64,000 bases of DNA from Diadema setosum (Eukaryota > Echinodermata > Echinoidea > Diadematoida > Diadematidae). This document shows positions 47,840 through 58,809 of the stretch, piece after piece. The notes under the pieces were generated by a model that was not told the DNA's origin, did no database searches, and saw only the letters and a list, made by a program, of their open reading frames with translations. A program made the position numbers and the translations under genes. Position 1 is the stretch's first letter, and every line of letters begins with the position of its first letter. The stretch spans positions 17,449,385 to 17,513,384 of the forward strand of contig NC_092705.1 in assembly GCF_964275005.1 (NCBI RefSeq). The letters run 5' to 3'.

Positions 47840-50370
47840 AGTTGGGACTCGGCTTTCACCCGTCCGAATGTTCTCGACATAATGTATACGATGATATAAT
47901 TGAATGAACAACAGTGGAAAGAAAGACACCTGAATAATGACTTTAGATTCTTGACAAATGTTTGAAAGCCAGGAATAAATCTAAGTTTTAGCACTTTTGG
48001 TCATTCCCTACTCACTAAATGGCTGCCATGATTTGTTATAATTTCTTGTCTGGCAAACAATATTAATAAATAAATCTTACATAAAAGGTTCAATGCATTA
48101 TATTTGATGAATATGTGGTCTAGCAAAGCCTGCAAATTACTTTAATAGCTATCCAATGCTACAAATAAAATGATGGCAAACTCTGCAACCAGAATGTGTT
48201 TTTTTTTCAGTTATTATCTTCAGCTGTAGATGTATTGAGCTTTCAGTTCATTGCAAAAAGGCTTTTCCAGAATGATTTGTCTGTCTCCAGATTTTCAAGT
48301 ATGAGGGACTAGCGCTTGATAATAAGGCACATCATTAATCAGCCACTCGATCAACGAGCATTTGCAACTTGAATTTTTCCATGCACCACCGTAGATTATG
48401 CAATATTTTTATATTAATTACAAGAGTAGGAAAGAAACAAATGTTAAACGAGAAGAGCTCCTATGGCATCCTCATATCTCTGTGTGCAATTTCGTTTCAT
48501 ATTATTTACTCATCTACTGATGGTGAGATATCAGACAAATCATCATACTTTGTATCTCACAAAGATGCAGCTCATCCCTTTACTTACCATGATAAAGAGT
48601 AAAGAACTCAGACGATAATTAATGTCTAATCTGTTTCGTGTGACTTTGCACATTCCTAGATTTACTGTCACATAGTTATCTTTTCTTGATGTTTAAATGC
48701 CGAATAATTTTCATTTTTCAAAATACTGTTTCTAAAACTGTGCCTTGGGAAAAGACAATGAGCGTAAAAAGGATAGATTCATATTCGCCTAGCACACATT
48801 ACCACCGCACGTACACGTCGTCAAAGGTCTTACTATGGTTTATACACTCTCAGGGATCGTCTTCAGTACGTTGAATAACAACCAATGCGTTGACAAAATT
48901 TAGAATTGTAGTGTCAAATTTCGAGTTTGAACAAAAACATTGTGTGATTTATAAAGTTCCTGAAGTTTCTCATTTTGGAATGCAAATTGAGGTAGAGAAT
49001 AAAATGAAGAGACGGCTATTAAGTTCATTCTGTAGAAACAAATGGCAAAGAATGTATTGTTTCTATTACGGGTTTATCGCCATTACATGAATTACTCAAT
49101 GACTTCCTTGATGCAGATTTGATTGTAGACATGCTTTCCATGAAAGTTTTGTCTGTAGAGATAATACATACAGTAATTTAGGAAAACTGGTTGTTTTTTC
49201 ACGATTTCTTACACCTGAATAATTCCTGGTGCCATGATTTGAATTTAACTTTCATAAGTGTCATTTTATGGCACGTTCAAAGATAGTGCCTCAAGACCTA
49301 CTTCCTCTTTTTACCACATGTACAACCAGATAAGATATTTAGAAATTGTGACTAATAATCCTCGAGTAGTGCGGCCAGTTACAATTTTCCTGTTATGCCC
49401 GTGCTCTGCTTCTTTTCTACTTCTGTGATCTGTCGAGTAAACGGTTATTATCAAGATCAATTTTTGGAAGTAATTCATCATGTTTTCAAGTTTAACTTCT
49501 TCCATTTTGGATACTTTTTTTGTCTCAGATAATAACATTTGAGTCATAACGTAACAATCAATGACTATACACAAGAAAACAAAATAGGGAAAGACAAAAG
49601 AAATATCTTCTTACTCGTATTTGACCTTTGATTTGTTGATGTTTTACTTTGTTTCTCCATTATTATTTCGGCGATTCTTACTTAGAAGAGAGTTAATTGG
49701 TATTCATTTCTCTCAAGTGGCAAATATAAGAACATATTATGTTCTTATATTTGCCACTTTTGTCTGATTGATATATTCATCAATATGTGACTACCCAATG
49801 TATGTACTTTTTCTTCGTAAGGCCAGGATACGAAAGTAACTATGGTGAGCAATGAGGCAGACTATTACACCTTGACTATCATCTGCTTATCTCTACCAAT
49901 ATTAATCAAATTGACGAAGTTAAACCATGATATTAGACTAATGCTTTGGACGACACATAACATAGAGAGAAAGACATAGAAGTCGATTTTCGCCTCGTCG
50001 TGTCATCACTTTATGGTTAAACTATCAGATGTTATCTTCAGATCATAGACAAACGAGCCCAGCATTACACAATTTTGAAATTACTATTCCATTGCTACAT
50101 TTGTAAGGCTAATGCTACCATTTTGTGCTCAAGCACAGATAAAAACAACAAAGACAGCAGACCAGATGATTTATCAAGTTTTTAGGACGCAGTCAGTAAA
50201 GCATAATTGGATTTCCAATAATTACAGTAAACACAATTCTGCATCTGTCGAGCAAACGGCTATTATACCAATCAATTTCGGAAGCAATTCGTGTCGTGTT
50301 CAATGCCTTCCAGTATGGAGCTGATTGTTCTGAAAAGGCTGTCATGTCGTATTCAGCAATAGATTCAGCA

Positions 50371-50404
<34 letters not shown>

Positions 50405-51887
50405 AGATAGAGAAAGAAGTTAGGAACAAGGGAGGGGATTTCGGTGTCCTGGCGAATACCACACATAAAGTAAGAGAGAACATCGATGTGTATTTAAAAA
50501 TCACATAATATTTAAACGTGCGTGGGAAGTTCACAGCAATACTTGCAAGTGTATGAGTGTTTAAAACTGTATTGTAACATGATTGAACATAGTATGTAGT
50601 TTTTAATTAATTTAGATATGACCTAGGTGGGATTATGCGAGAAAAAAGTCATAGTATGAAGTGCATGTACAGGAGGAAGAGGGGTTAGCTTATTCCAAGC
50701 AAATGAACTGAAGGTATACTATTTGCACTCTTTGCAGGTATGGGGCTGTTCTTCAAATTTGTCTGTTTTAGTCCCCCGTTACAAAATCTCTATCTCTATT
50801 TCTCTCTCTCTCTCTCTCTCTCTCTCCCTCTCTCTCTCTCAAATATGAAATGAATTCATTACCTAATTGATACAAACATATATGTATACATGATTTATGA
50901 ATTTACTCAGCCGATGAACATGCACCTTTTTGGTATGTGGACTTTACGAAGAGAATTGCCCCTGAAAATCATAATCGATCCATACTTGTTTATACCTTAC
51001 TTTCTGTTACCAAAAAAAAGTGATGTTTATAATGTATCATATTCTTGTCGAAAAATGAAATGAAAATTGAATCGAACTTAATTGAATTGAATTGTCTGTC
51101 GATTCTGATATACCTCTTACCGAATGATGTTGCAGCCTTGTCAATAACCCAATTGTTAAAGATTTTGATCTTTTTAGTCAACAATTTGAACCTTTTGATA
51201 TCATGCTTAATGATTGGCTTCGTTTGAACTTGTGCTTGTATGCATTTTGTCTGTTCTAGAACGAGACCGAGATAATAATTTTCCGACTGTGCGCGCACAC
51301 ACATACATCAACTCACACTGACCAACACAATAGAATTCGATGACTTATTCCTTTTTTATTTTTTTATTTCCAATGTACGAGCATGCTTGAACTAAATACT
51401 AAGCAAATATGAAACAATAACCCTAGGTGTCAATTTAAATACACCCTAGGCCTGTTACATGAAACGGTTAACCTGACAAAAACTGACAAGGACTGAAAAC
51501 TGAGGAAAGTATTTGATACTACATTTGACTTTGGTATATGACAAAAAAAAAATCAACCTTATTTTTTTTCTCAGTCAAAACAATTTTATGCAACAGACCC
51601 CATGAAGTTTTATGATTTTCATGAATTCTATTCATCTACAGTTTTGTTTTGTCTAGAGAAAGCATGGTATACCGCATGTCACAAAAAAAAAAATCCCACC
51701 AAATAGCAAGCACATAAATATATAAGTACACTGCTATATACTGAAAATCTAAGATACCTACATACACTGTTATATATTTAAAAAATCTAAGATATCTCCA
51801 TACACAACCGCCATTCAACTTTTGTGACACCGGAGAATTAGTGTCAAGCGTTTGTGTGGTACTTCTTTTTCTTACATTATAAATGGT
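47840..51887. other. Upstream of gene C, long non-coding
   Basis: About 48360-49100 aligns closely with 60050-60840 upstream of gene B (shared CTCCTATGGCATCCTCATAT and TCAGGGATCGTCTTCAGTAC). A 45-base hairpin at 49715-49759. Poly-A run at 50377-50403. (TC)n at 50795-50842. Block 50970-51130 recurs at 41040 and 54610. No gene recognised. Confidence 0.5.
49715..49759. repeat. Perfect 22-bp hairpin with 1-base loop
   Basis: AAGTGGCAAATATAAGAACA plus TA, a single T, then the exact reverse complement. It lies about 2.1 kb upstream of gene C. No similar copy noted elsewhere in the window. Confidence 0.85.
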
Positions 51888-52240
51888 GACCATGCATCAC
51901 AAAACGAACAAAACGTCGCACCCCTTGATTTTACGTGAAGACTAAAAAAGGGGGAAATGGGTCGACCAAGTCAATCTTGGGTTTTTCATTTTTTTATTTT
52001 TTTTTCGGGGGGGAAGCTATACTTCTACTGCATTATTCTTTAGTTTGGGACCATAACATGAGTGGGAACGTATGTTTTCAGCAGTTTTCCTACAACTTTT
52101 TGGAGGAGAATAGAACGATCAGGTATATCTTAGAGTCCCCTTTTCATTTCTTCAAATTTTTTACACACTCTTCACTTTCAAGTGTAATAACTTTTGAAAG
52201 AATAACTCTACTGCTTTTGTTAATGTTATATTCAACATAA
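51888..52240. mobile_element. MITE family 1, copy 4, reversed and truncated
   Basis: Starts GTGACCATGCATCACAAAACGAAC, the reverse complement of the family's right end, then internal family sequence to about 52240, with an internal rearrangement around 51985-52030. More diverged than copies 2 and 3. It occupies the place where gene D's second exon would be expected. Confidence 0.7.
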
Positions 52241-52542
52241 TTTTAAAAGTAACAATGTCATGTTGCATACAAAATATGTTCAGAAGGAATCCGAGTAAAG
52301 TTAGAACATAAGTGCCGATGGTATAACCTTAGGAATAAAAAAAAAAAAAATCCACTGGTCTTAACATGACGCTTACGTCATTACGATTTCCTATTAAGAA
52401 AAAAAAAAGATTAAATCGCATATTAGTAGCTGTGATTTGCTTCAAACATTTCTGTTATCATTAATTTCCTTTCCTGTTCTAGATACCAATAAAGTATGTA
52501 GCTGCATTTTTATTGCACTTGTGCAGCAGTATCACCACTTAC

Positions 52543-52605
52543 CAATTTCTTTGGACTTGGCTCGTTGGAGATGGCTCCTGATGTTGGGGTTGGTCTAGCG
52601 TTCAT
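52543..52605 (-). pseudogene. Gene D: leader exon of a Ubl-type gene, second exon missing
   Basis: Twenty-one codons, MNARPTPTSGAISNEPSPKK then L, and a GTAAGT donor. The leader, its 5' untranslated bases (A-TTTCAGC-A-ACA-ATG), the first 300 bases of intron and the TGACGTC upstream all align with gene A, so this was a ubiquitin-like gene. Where exon 2 should follow there is MITE copy 4 (51888-52240) and then DNA matching the unrelated 23.3 kb region; no ubiquitin fold remains down to 47.7 kb. The kappaB site at the matching promoter position is also eroded. I call it a remnant. Confidence 0.6.
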
Positions 52606-52753
52606 TGTCGCTGAAATATTGGTAGTTCTCTTTGAAATGTGATATAATTATAACAACCAATACCATCACTCACTGTGTCATTTGATCTGATAGTATCTCC
52701 CATTACCCCCCCCCCCCCCGTTTCTAGTAAAAAGGCGACGCCCAAGTCGGGTA

Positions 52754-52760
52754 TGACGTC
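52754..52760 (-). promoter_or_regulatory. TGACGTC element upstream of gene D remnant
   Basis: Matches the CRE-like element of genes A, B and C in position. The kappaB-like partner is not recognisable (CCGGCAATATCC instead). Confidence 0.45.
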
Positions 52761-52769
52761 TCGCTATAA

Positions 52770-55391
52770 TCCGGCAATATCCAATCGGGATACGTTTGTT
52801 GTTGTAGTCTTTTTTTCTTGTTGGTTAGATCTGTAATAATCAATATCATTTGCCTCCGAAGCTTAATCTTTACACATGTTCTTTTGCGGCGGTAGTGATT
52901 ATTTGTCTGTGTTTACGTGTGTTTGTGTGTGAGTTGTTTTTTTTTTCCCTAAATCTACTAAATGCTGATGAGATTTTTCATGAGCGTACCCCCTTCCATT
53001 ATTTCAGGCTGTAATGCGTTTATATGACGGTCAGTATGTATGATTGTTTTTTATGTATCTGCAATTTACATGATTGTTTTTTTTTTCAGTAAAATTGTGA
53101 CATACATTGTATCATCAACAGTTTTTATGGAGTTCAAGTTTGATCGTGACTTGCCATCGACAGACAGAACTTGTCTGACTTAGTGCGTGGCGTTCATCTG
53201 CAAAGTCCACCGTTTATCTTGAAATTCCATTTTCTTTTATCGTTTTCTGCCTAAATACTTAAAATTTGCTTTTTCTGCCAACATAATCACTGCGTAAAGA
53301 GTCAGACTGCAATCATGTACAAAAACAGAAACAATCAACCTGTACAACACAAACACCAAAGAAGAATGCAAAGGTTCTTCATAAGTTGTGGGCAAGGAAA
53401 AAATAGTTAATGCTTCGGAGAGACAGGATTTATTTCTAGAGATTACTCTCGAATATCATTAGTAGTTGATTGCATTTGATTTTAAAATACATGGTTACAC
53501 TTCTTTGATGTTTATATCTTATGTTACTCTGTCTGAATTTCTAGTCCAGGGATTTCAAAAATAATTATGTTATGATGCTACTCTACTCTCGTATTTAGTT
53601 AAGAATGTTGAAACTACCACTAAATAGGAAAACCACTATCAAATGAACATTAAATAGGCTTCGTCATTACTTGAAAACTAAGTGAAACAGCGTTTTGACA
53701 TCGTTTTATCTGGTATTTTGTTTTACAACGAACTAATCTAACTTAATGGCTTATTTGTGACATAAAGGGTTTAGTTATGTTACGTTATGTGAATGTCACT
53801 AGAAATGCCACATCAATGTGTGTTGAAGTAACCTAGCCTCGTCACCTACCAAATATGACAGTTTCTTTGTCAAAAGTTGTAGTTTTCTAGGCCTGCATGA
53901 TTTTTAAACAGGCTTTGTAGCTCTAACATCATAATACAAAATCTGAAAAAGTGAAAAGTGGTTGCATGAGCAACAGCTAACGATATTAAGTGATGAGATC
54001 TTATTACTTCTTTTACAACATTAAACACTGGAATAAGAACTTTTCATCTCAATCATCCACTTTGCTAAATGCCTATCATGTATATAAACTGGTTGACTTT
54101 TGCACCCAATAGGGTGGATAGCAGCCTTTTTTATCGCATGATATTGTATTCATAATATTGGACTATAAGGATGCAAGGAGCTGCTTGGAAGAACGCATGG
54201 TATCAAATCAATAAACGTGCCCGTTTGTTTGTTTTTTCTTCACCATTACAGTTTGGTATAAGAATGGAAAAGTAGAGGGTTTGCTCTTATGGATTAACTT
54301 CGTCAACATCTCGTGTTATCATCTTCGATTGCGGGTTTTACAATTAACGGTACCGAAACCTTTTCCTAGTCTTTCATTCTAAATTCCCCAGAGAGAGAGA
54401 GAAAGAGAGAGAGAGAAGAGGGCCGTGTACTAGGGCCATGACGGTACGCTAAGGCTGACAATGGCATAGGCATACTCAGTTCTACTACATACTTAGCTCT
54501 ACAAACCTCTACTACATAACATTGAATGTCTAAATATAGGACTCAGCATATTATTTTTGTGCAAACTGTGTTCGTGCAGACACCACGCGTAAGTTTCAGC
54601 GTTTTTCATAATCGATCCATACACATCTGTACTTCTATTGATTCTGATGTGAATCAAACAGAACTGGACTTTACACCAATCGCCCAGTTGCTTCAGATTT
54701 AAGGTGACTGAACTGTCTTATTTTTTTACGATTAGTATGCAAACTGGTTAATACAGATATGATTGGCTTATCGATTTGTTATAGTATAAATCATAGAGTG
54801 AGTTGGACTACATCACAAACACACTGAATGATAGTACAAAGACAGCAGTTGTATTCTTCACTAGTTGAGAATAGTAAACTCAGAACAAATGCCAAGAAAG
54901 CAAAAACACTAAATTGGAATATTTTTTTCAATAATTATTTACTATTATACACAAGTTCGATATTGTCAAAGATATCTATGGTCTTGTGTAAATGGCATAA
55001 CATTGTTGGATGGCAACTGAAATAATGACATAGGTCTTGTCCTTCACCGGGATGTTCTTTCATAGTGCACAATTTAAAATGTGGTCATTTTTGTGAGAAA
55101 CTTTTTTCTAGTTCCAGCATATTGAGTGTAACCATATCTAGAGGTTACTTGAATTACACTTTGGTTATTCTTTCCAGATGTTCAGCCATGGGTCCATATA
55201 TAAATCGTTCTGAATACAGTTGTGGACAATTATAATCAGCTATCCTCACCCTGGCTACCATTTAATGTTAACAATAATATGGAAGCTATTGCCTGTCCCA
55301 TGTCACACGTTGGGGATGACACTCCGCGAAAACAGACATGATGCTATTACAAAGCTGACGTGCCACACCATTCGACCAAGCGATGTCCTGG
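52770..55391. other. Non-coding stretch upstream of D
   Basis: (GA)n near 54391-54418; block 54605-54690 recurs at 41040 and 50970. No gene recognised. Confidence 0.45.
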
Positions 55392-55846
55392 TTAGACGCT
55401 GCCAGTGCAGAGCAACACCACAAGGAGAGCGCCGATTGAAGCTGCAACAATGACGCAGGCCAGAAAACAGGGGCAACATCCCTGTTTATGAAGAAGACAA
55501 CCGAAATTCTCACTTAACCATTAATTAACCACTTGCTACGATTGTTTGTTTGTATTTGTGTTAATGAGCTGAGGCATCACGAATTGATATTTGGCACATG
55601 TATTGGTATAGTTATTAATGAATTTATTTGGTTGTGTATCTGTTAGATATCATAGCATTCGTATATTGATACGTTATCATATGATACTTGTTAATTGATA
55701 TGATATCATAATGAGGAAAGATTTACTGGACTTTACGAAACCTGTAAGACACACTCCCTGCAGAAAAAATGCTGAAAAATACTTACAGAGTCCCTATGAC
55801 GAGACGTCTCATTGTAGCGGTTCCCAGAAGAAGGTTTTAAACCCAT
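55392..55846 (-). CDS. Gene J: leader exon + Cys-rich single-TM second exon
   Basis: Exon 1 55846-55787 encodes MGLKPSSGNRYNETSRHRDS and ends at a perfect GTAAGT. Exon 2 55481-55392, after ATAAACAG, encodes GCCPCFLACVIVAASIGALL, then VVLLCTGSV and TAA. Phase 0, 49 residues. The second exon is one hydrophobic helix with a CCPC cluster at its start (possible palmitoylation or disulfide site) and almost no tail. The leader's YNE..R-D-S end matches gene E, which also carries a TM second exon, so E and J are related. Topology by the positive-inside rule would leave the basic leader in the cytosol. Function not known. Confidence 0.65.
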
Positions 55847-55849
55847 TTT

Positions 55850-57927
55850 AGCTTTGAGGATGCTTTCTTGCTTCTTTTTTTTTTCTCGAGGACACTTTCT
55901 AGATGCACTTTACAAGTTACTGCCCTAAAATTCTTGTTGTGAGAGATGTTCAGCTTTTTATGTTTCTATCCTGACAAAGATGACGATGGAATGTTCCGGA
56001 GATCCGAACGTGTGTAATTCTCATTGGCTGACGAGGGAGAGATGCACTAGGGAAAATCGTAGTAGAGGGAAATACCCCGGATCTGTTGCTTCGCAAACTG
56101 TTGTTCAAATCATAGTGTACGTGAAACAAATGATGGCACATTGCTCTTCAGAGAGCATTTGATAAACCGAGCAAGATCTTTACAATCTTTACTTTTTGGG
56201 TTTTGTTTTGTCTTTCAAACTCTGATTGATATGAACAGAGTCATAAATAAATAAATCATAAATAATCGGGTATTTTGGTTTGATATAGGATGTAATGGGA
56301 TGTAATAGAGATGCTGCAATGCTGTCATTGGATGACGACGTGGTGTGTATGTGTGTCTGTGTGTTTGTGTTAGACATCCCCATAGTGTTTTGTTATGGTT
56401 TTGATTGCTACAATTATCCCCGATACCCTGTGTGTTCGATACTATGTTATGATTAAACTGTAATAAGGTTTTATTCACCCCCCCCCCCCGAAAAAAAAAG
56501 CAAAACAAAACAATTAGCATTGACCTCTGGCACTTTGAAAATCTTAGGACAAATACTTTGTCACCAACCTTAGAACACCGCGGCGTTTATTAAACCTTGC
56601 TGAATGTCACAGTTGCTTGTTTCAGGTAGGATTTTAGTGCAACTGGCAACAAGCTATGAATTAGACCAATGAAACCCTCTTTATATTCGACAGACTATCG
56701 ACAGATTAGAGACCAGATTCATTCCTTTGTCTAACACATAAACGTCTAAAACAATCCTATTGTTTGGAAATGCACATTATTTCCGAATCATTTCTATCAT
56801 TCATTTTGAGTGTATTGTAAGGTACGGCATAATGTTCTCTCTTAATTAAATCCCACTTCTGTTATAAGCTTTCTGTTAAAAAAGCCTACTTTTCAAGTTT
56901 TTTGTTTCAGTGACAGTTTTTTTTACGCCTTCCAAATTAGTAACTTCAGTAATCAATTCTTGACCTAGTACCACATCATTAACTTGACTATCTTAATTGT
57001 CTCTCTCTCCTTCAAATGAGCATTTTATCGTGTCTTTTGGTCGTGTAAAGATTTCATGAATACCCCAAGTTTTATCTGACTTTTCTCCGAAATAGGATAC
57101 GCAGTACTACTAGAGTCGCCGTTTTGAATAGGACAAGATTTCTTTTAATATCTAGTATCTAATCACAATTTCAATTCCAATTTTACAGTCATTTAGTAGT
57201 ATAACGCGGACTAAATTTCTCTTTTTGTTAAGCATGACTATATAAACATATAATCGATGAATTGCAAAGCCTATTCCTAAGATATGACTCTAAAGATGGG
57301 ATAGGTTTAATCTGACTTATTCGTATATCTTAACCTGTTCTATATCGAATTCTGAATTCTCAATAGACTTAACACACAGGCCACCAGGTTCCCGTAGTGA
57401 ATGTGTAAAATCTGTCAGTTACCTTTCAACACTAGTATGACAACTATCACATGCCATTCAAAATTCTGTCTTTGTTTGATTTCCACTTGCAGTACAATCA
57501 GATTATGTCATTTATTTTTCAAGAGTATAGTTGCCACTGCTTTCGGAGAAAGCCCTTTCACTATTGATGCCATACCGTTGCCAGATACCCATCCATACAC
57601 TTTGATTAAAAGAAGCATGCGTGTAAAACAAAACTCCAAACATCCTGTCCGAACGTATATGCACTTGACGGGACCCGGGACCTCCGATAGAAAGCTAGCA
57701 GATATTTCCACTTTGCCACAGTGCCGCCACAAAATCAGCTCTCTCACTGTATTGTCGTCAGCTCATCGGAAACACAGTGACCGCTGCAGTCTTTGGAAAT
57801 TAAAATGAAAGGTGTGTTTGCCATGAAGAGTTGCAACACACAACTAATGTATATTTAACTTGTTTTTTAGTTCCCCATGTATACCATTTTGCTGTAGATC
57901 CAATACCTTCGTTTTCTTTCAACATAG
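55850..57927. other. Between genes J and B
   Basis: C-run at 56477-56489; 3' flank of gene B at 57530-57900 contains the decayed tRNA-like repeat listed next. The 135-codon plus frame at 57401-57808 crosses that repeat and is not supported as a gene. Confidence 0.45.
57655..57735 (-). ncRNA. Decayed tRNA-derived fragment
   Basis: Minus strand TGGCAAAGTGG (perfect A box, near 57720) followed by GAGGTCCCGGGTCCC where the B box has eroded. It stands in the same place relative to gene B as the better copy does to gene C, so it predates their duplication. Confidence 0.45.
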
Positions 57928-58631
57928 CTAGCCGCCGCGGAGGCGCATGTTCACATGCACTGTTCCACCCTCCTTGATTCCAGCGTCCGCAAGACTCGCC
58001 ATACCGCTTAGCGGCTTGCTCTCGAATGTCAGGTACATTTGGCTCCGTGCAATGTGAAGATGGTCGGAAACAATGTCGAGAAACTGGTCTTGAGATGTTC
58101 CCAAATCGACATCCACTGTGGTAGTTCGACCGGCATTGTTGATTCTGATGGGAACCTGTTAAGATATAAATACTCACATATGAATTTCCATGACAATGAC
58201 ATTAGTAATAGCTTCAAATCGCCATTGCAGCATGTCATTAGTCATTTGATATCCCTTTTTATTCAAATTTTATTATAAATTACCATTTGTGATCATTTGA
58301 TGATAGAGACACCAAAGGAGGTTACTTATATGCTGAATCAGAATTGAGAATAAGACAGCATTTTAGCTTTGCTGTCCAAGTAACAATGGTTAGAAAAGAT
58401 GCCTTGCATATCTTTTTGCCGCCTAACCCCCCCCCCCCAAAAAAAAAATGTTAAGCAAATCATATAAAAAAAAAAACCACTGTACTCGTTAATCCCTATT
58501 TTCTACAAAAATTACACTGGAAACGACCCTTTCAAAAATTGTTAACTGGTAGAGTTCATGCTTACCGGTCGCTTGCGGTCTGGTTCGTTTCCTCGATTAC
58601 CTCCTGGTGGATGTTTTTTGTTACTGCTCAT
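57928..58631 (-). CDS. Gene B: ubiquitin-like protein ending in MRLRGG
   Basis: Exon 1 58631-58566 encodes MSSNKKHPPGGNRGNEPDRK then RP (GTAAGC donor). Exon 2 58155-57928, after TTAACAG, encodes 75 residues from VPIRINNAGRTTTVDVDLGT through YLTFESKPLSG and D-A-G-I-K-E-G-G-T-V to NMRLRGG-stop. Phase 0, 97 residues. A ubiquitin-fold protein with a ready diglycine end, so potentially conjugated to targets by an E1-E2-E3 chain. By eye alignment the I44 position is Thr and K63 is Glu; a lysine remains near K48. It is closer to gene C than to A in leader, exon 2 and flanks. The TATA/TGACGTC/kappaB promoter suggests inducible expression. Confidence 0.85.
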
Positions 58632-58736
58632 CGTGGTTTAAACGTCTTTAGTTTGTTCTAAATACAGAACATTAAACGCTTGTCTCAACTACTCAGTAGT
58701 CCCAAATAAATTGTACATTTTCTCTTGATACCAGCT

Positions 58737-58798
58737 TTTATATCAAGGCGCCAAAGCACTGCATTTGGGGATGACGTCTTTCTAGGTCGGGGATTTCC
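58737..58798 (-). promoter_or_regulatory. Gene B promoter: TATA, TGACGTC, kappaB-like site
   Basis: TATAAA (minus) at 58742-58737, TGACGTC at 58772-58778, GGGGATTTCC at 58789-58798. Element order matches genes A and C. Confidence 0.65.
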
Positions 58799-58809
58799 AC
58801 GTGAAGTTG

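Noticed and set aside
48686-48874. Minus/plus frames in the duplicated upstream block of gene C
   Set aside because: Stops interrupt the frame that is open at 60.5 kb on either strand.
57401-57808. 135-codon plus-strand frame
   Set aside because: Crosses the decayed tRNA-derived repeat; no counterpart at the gene C locus.
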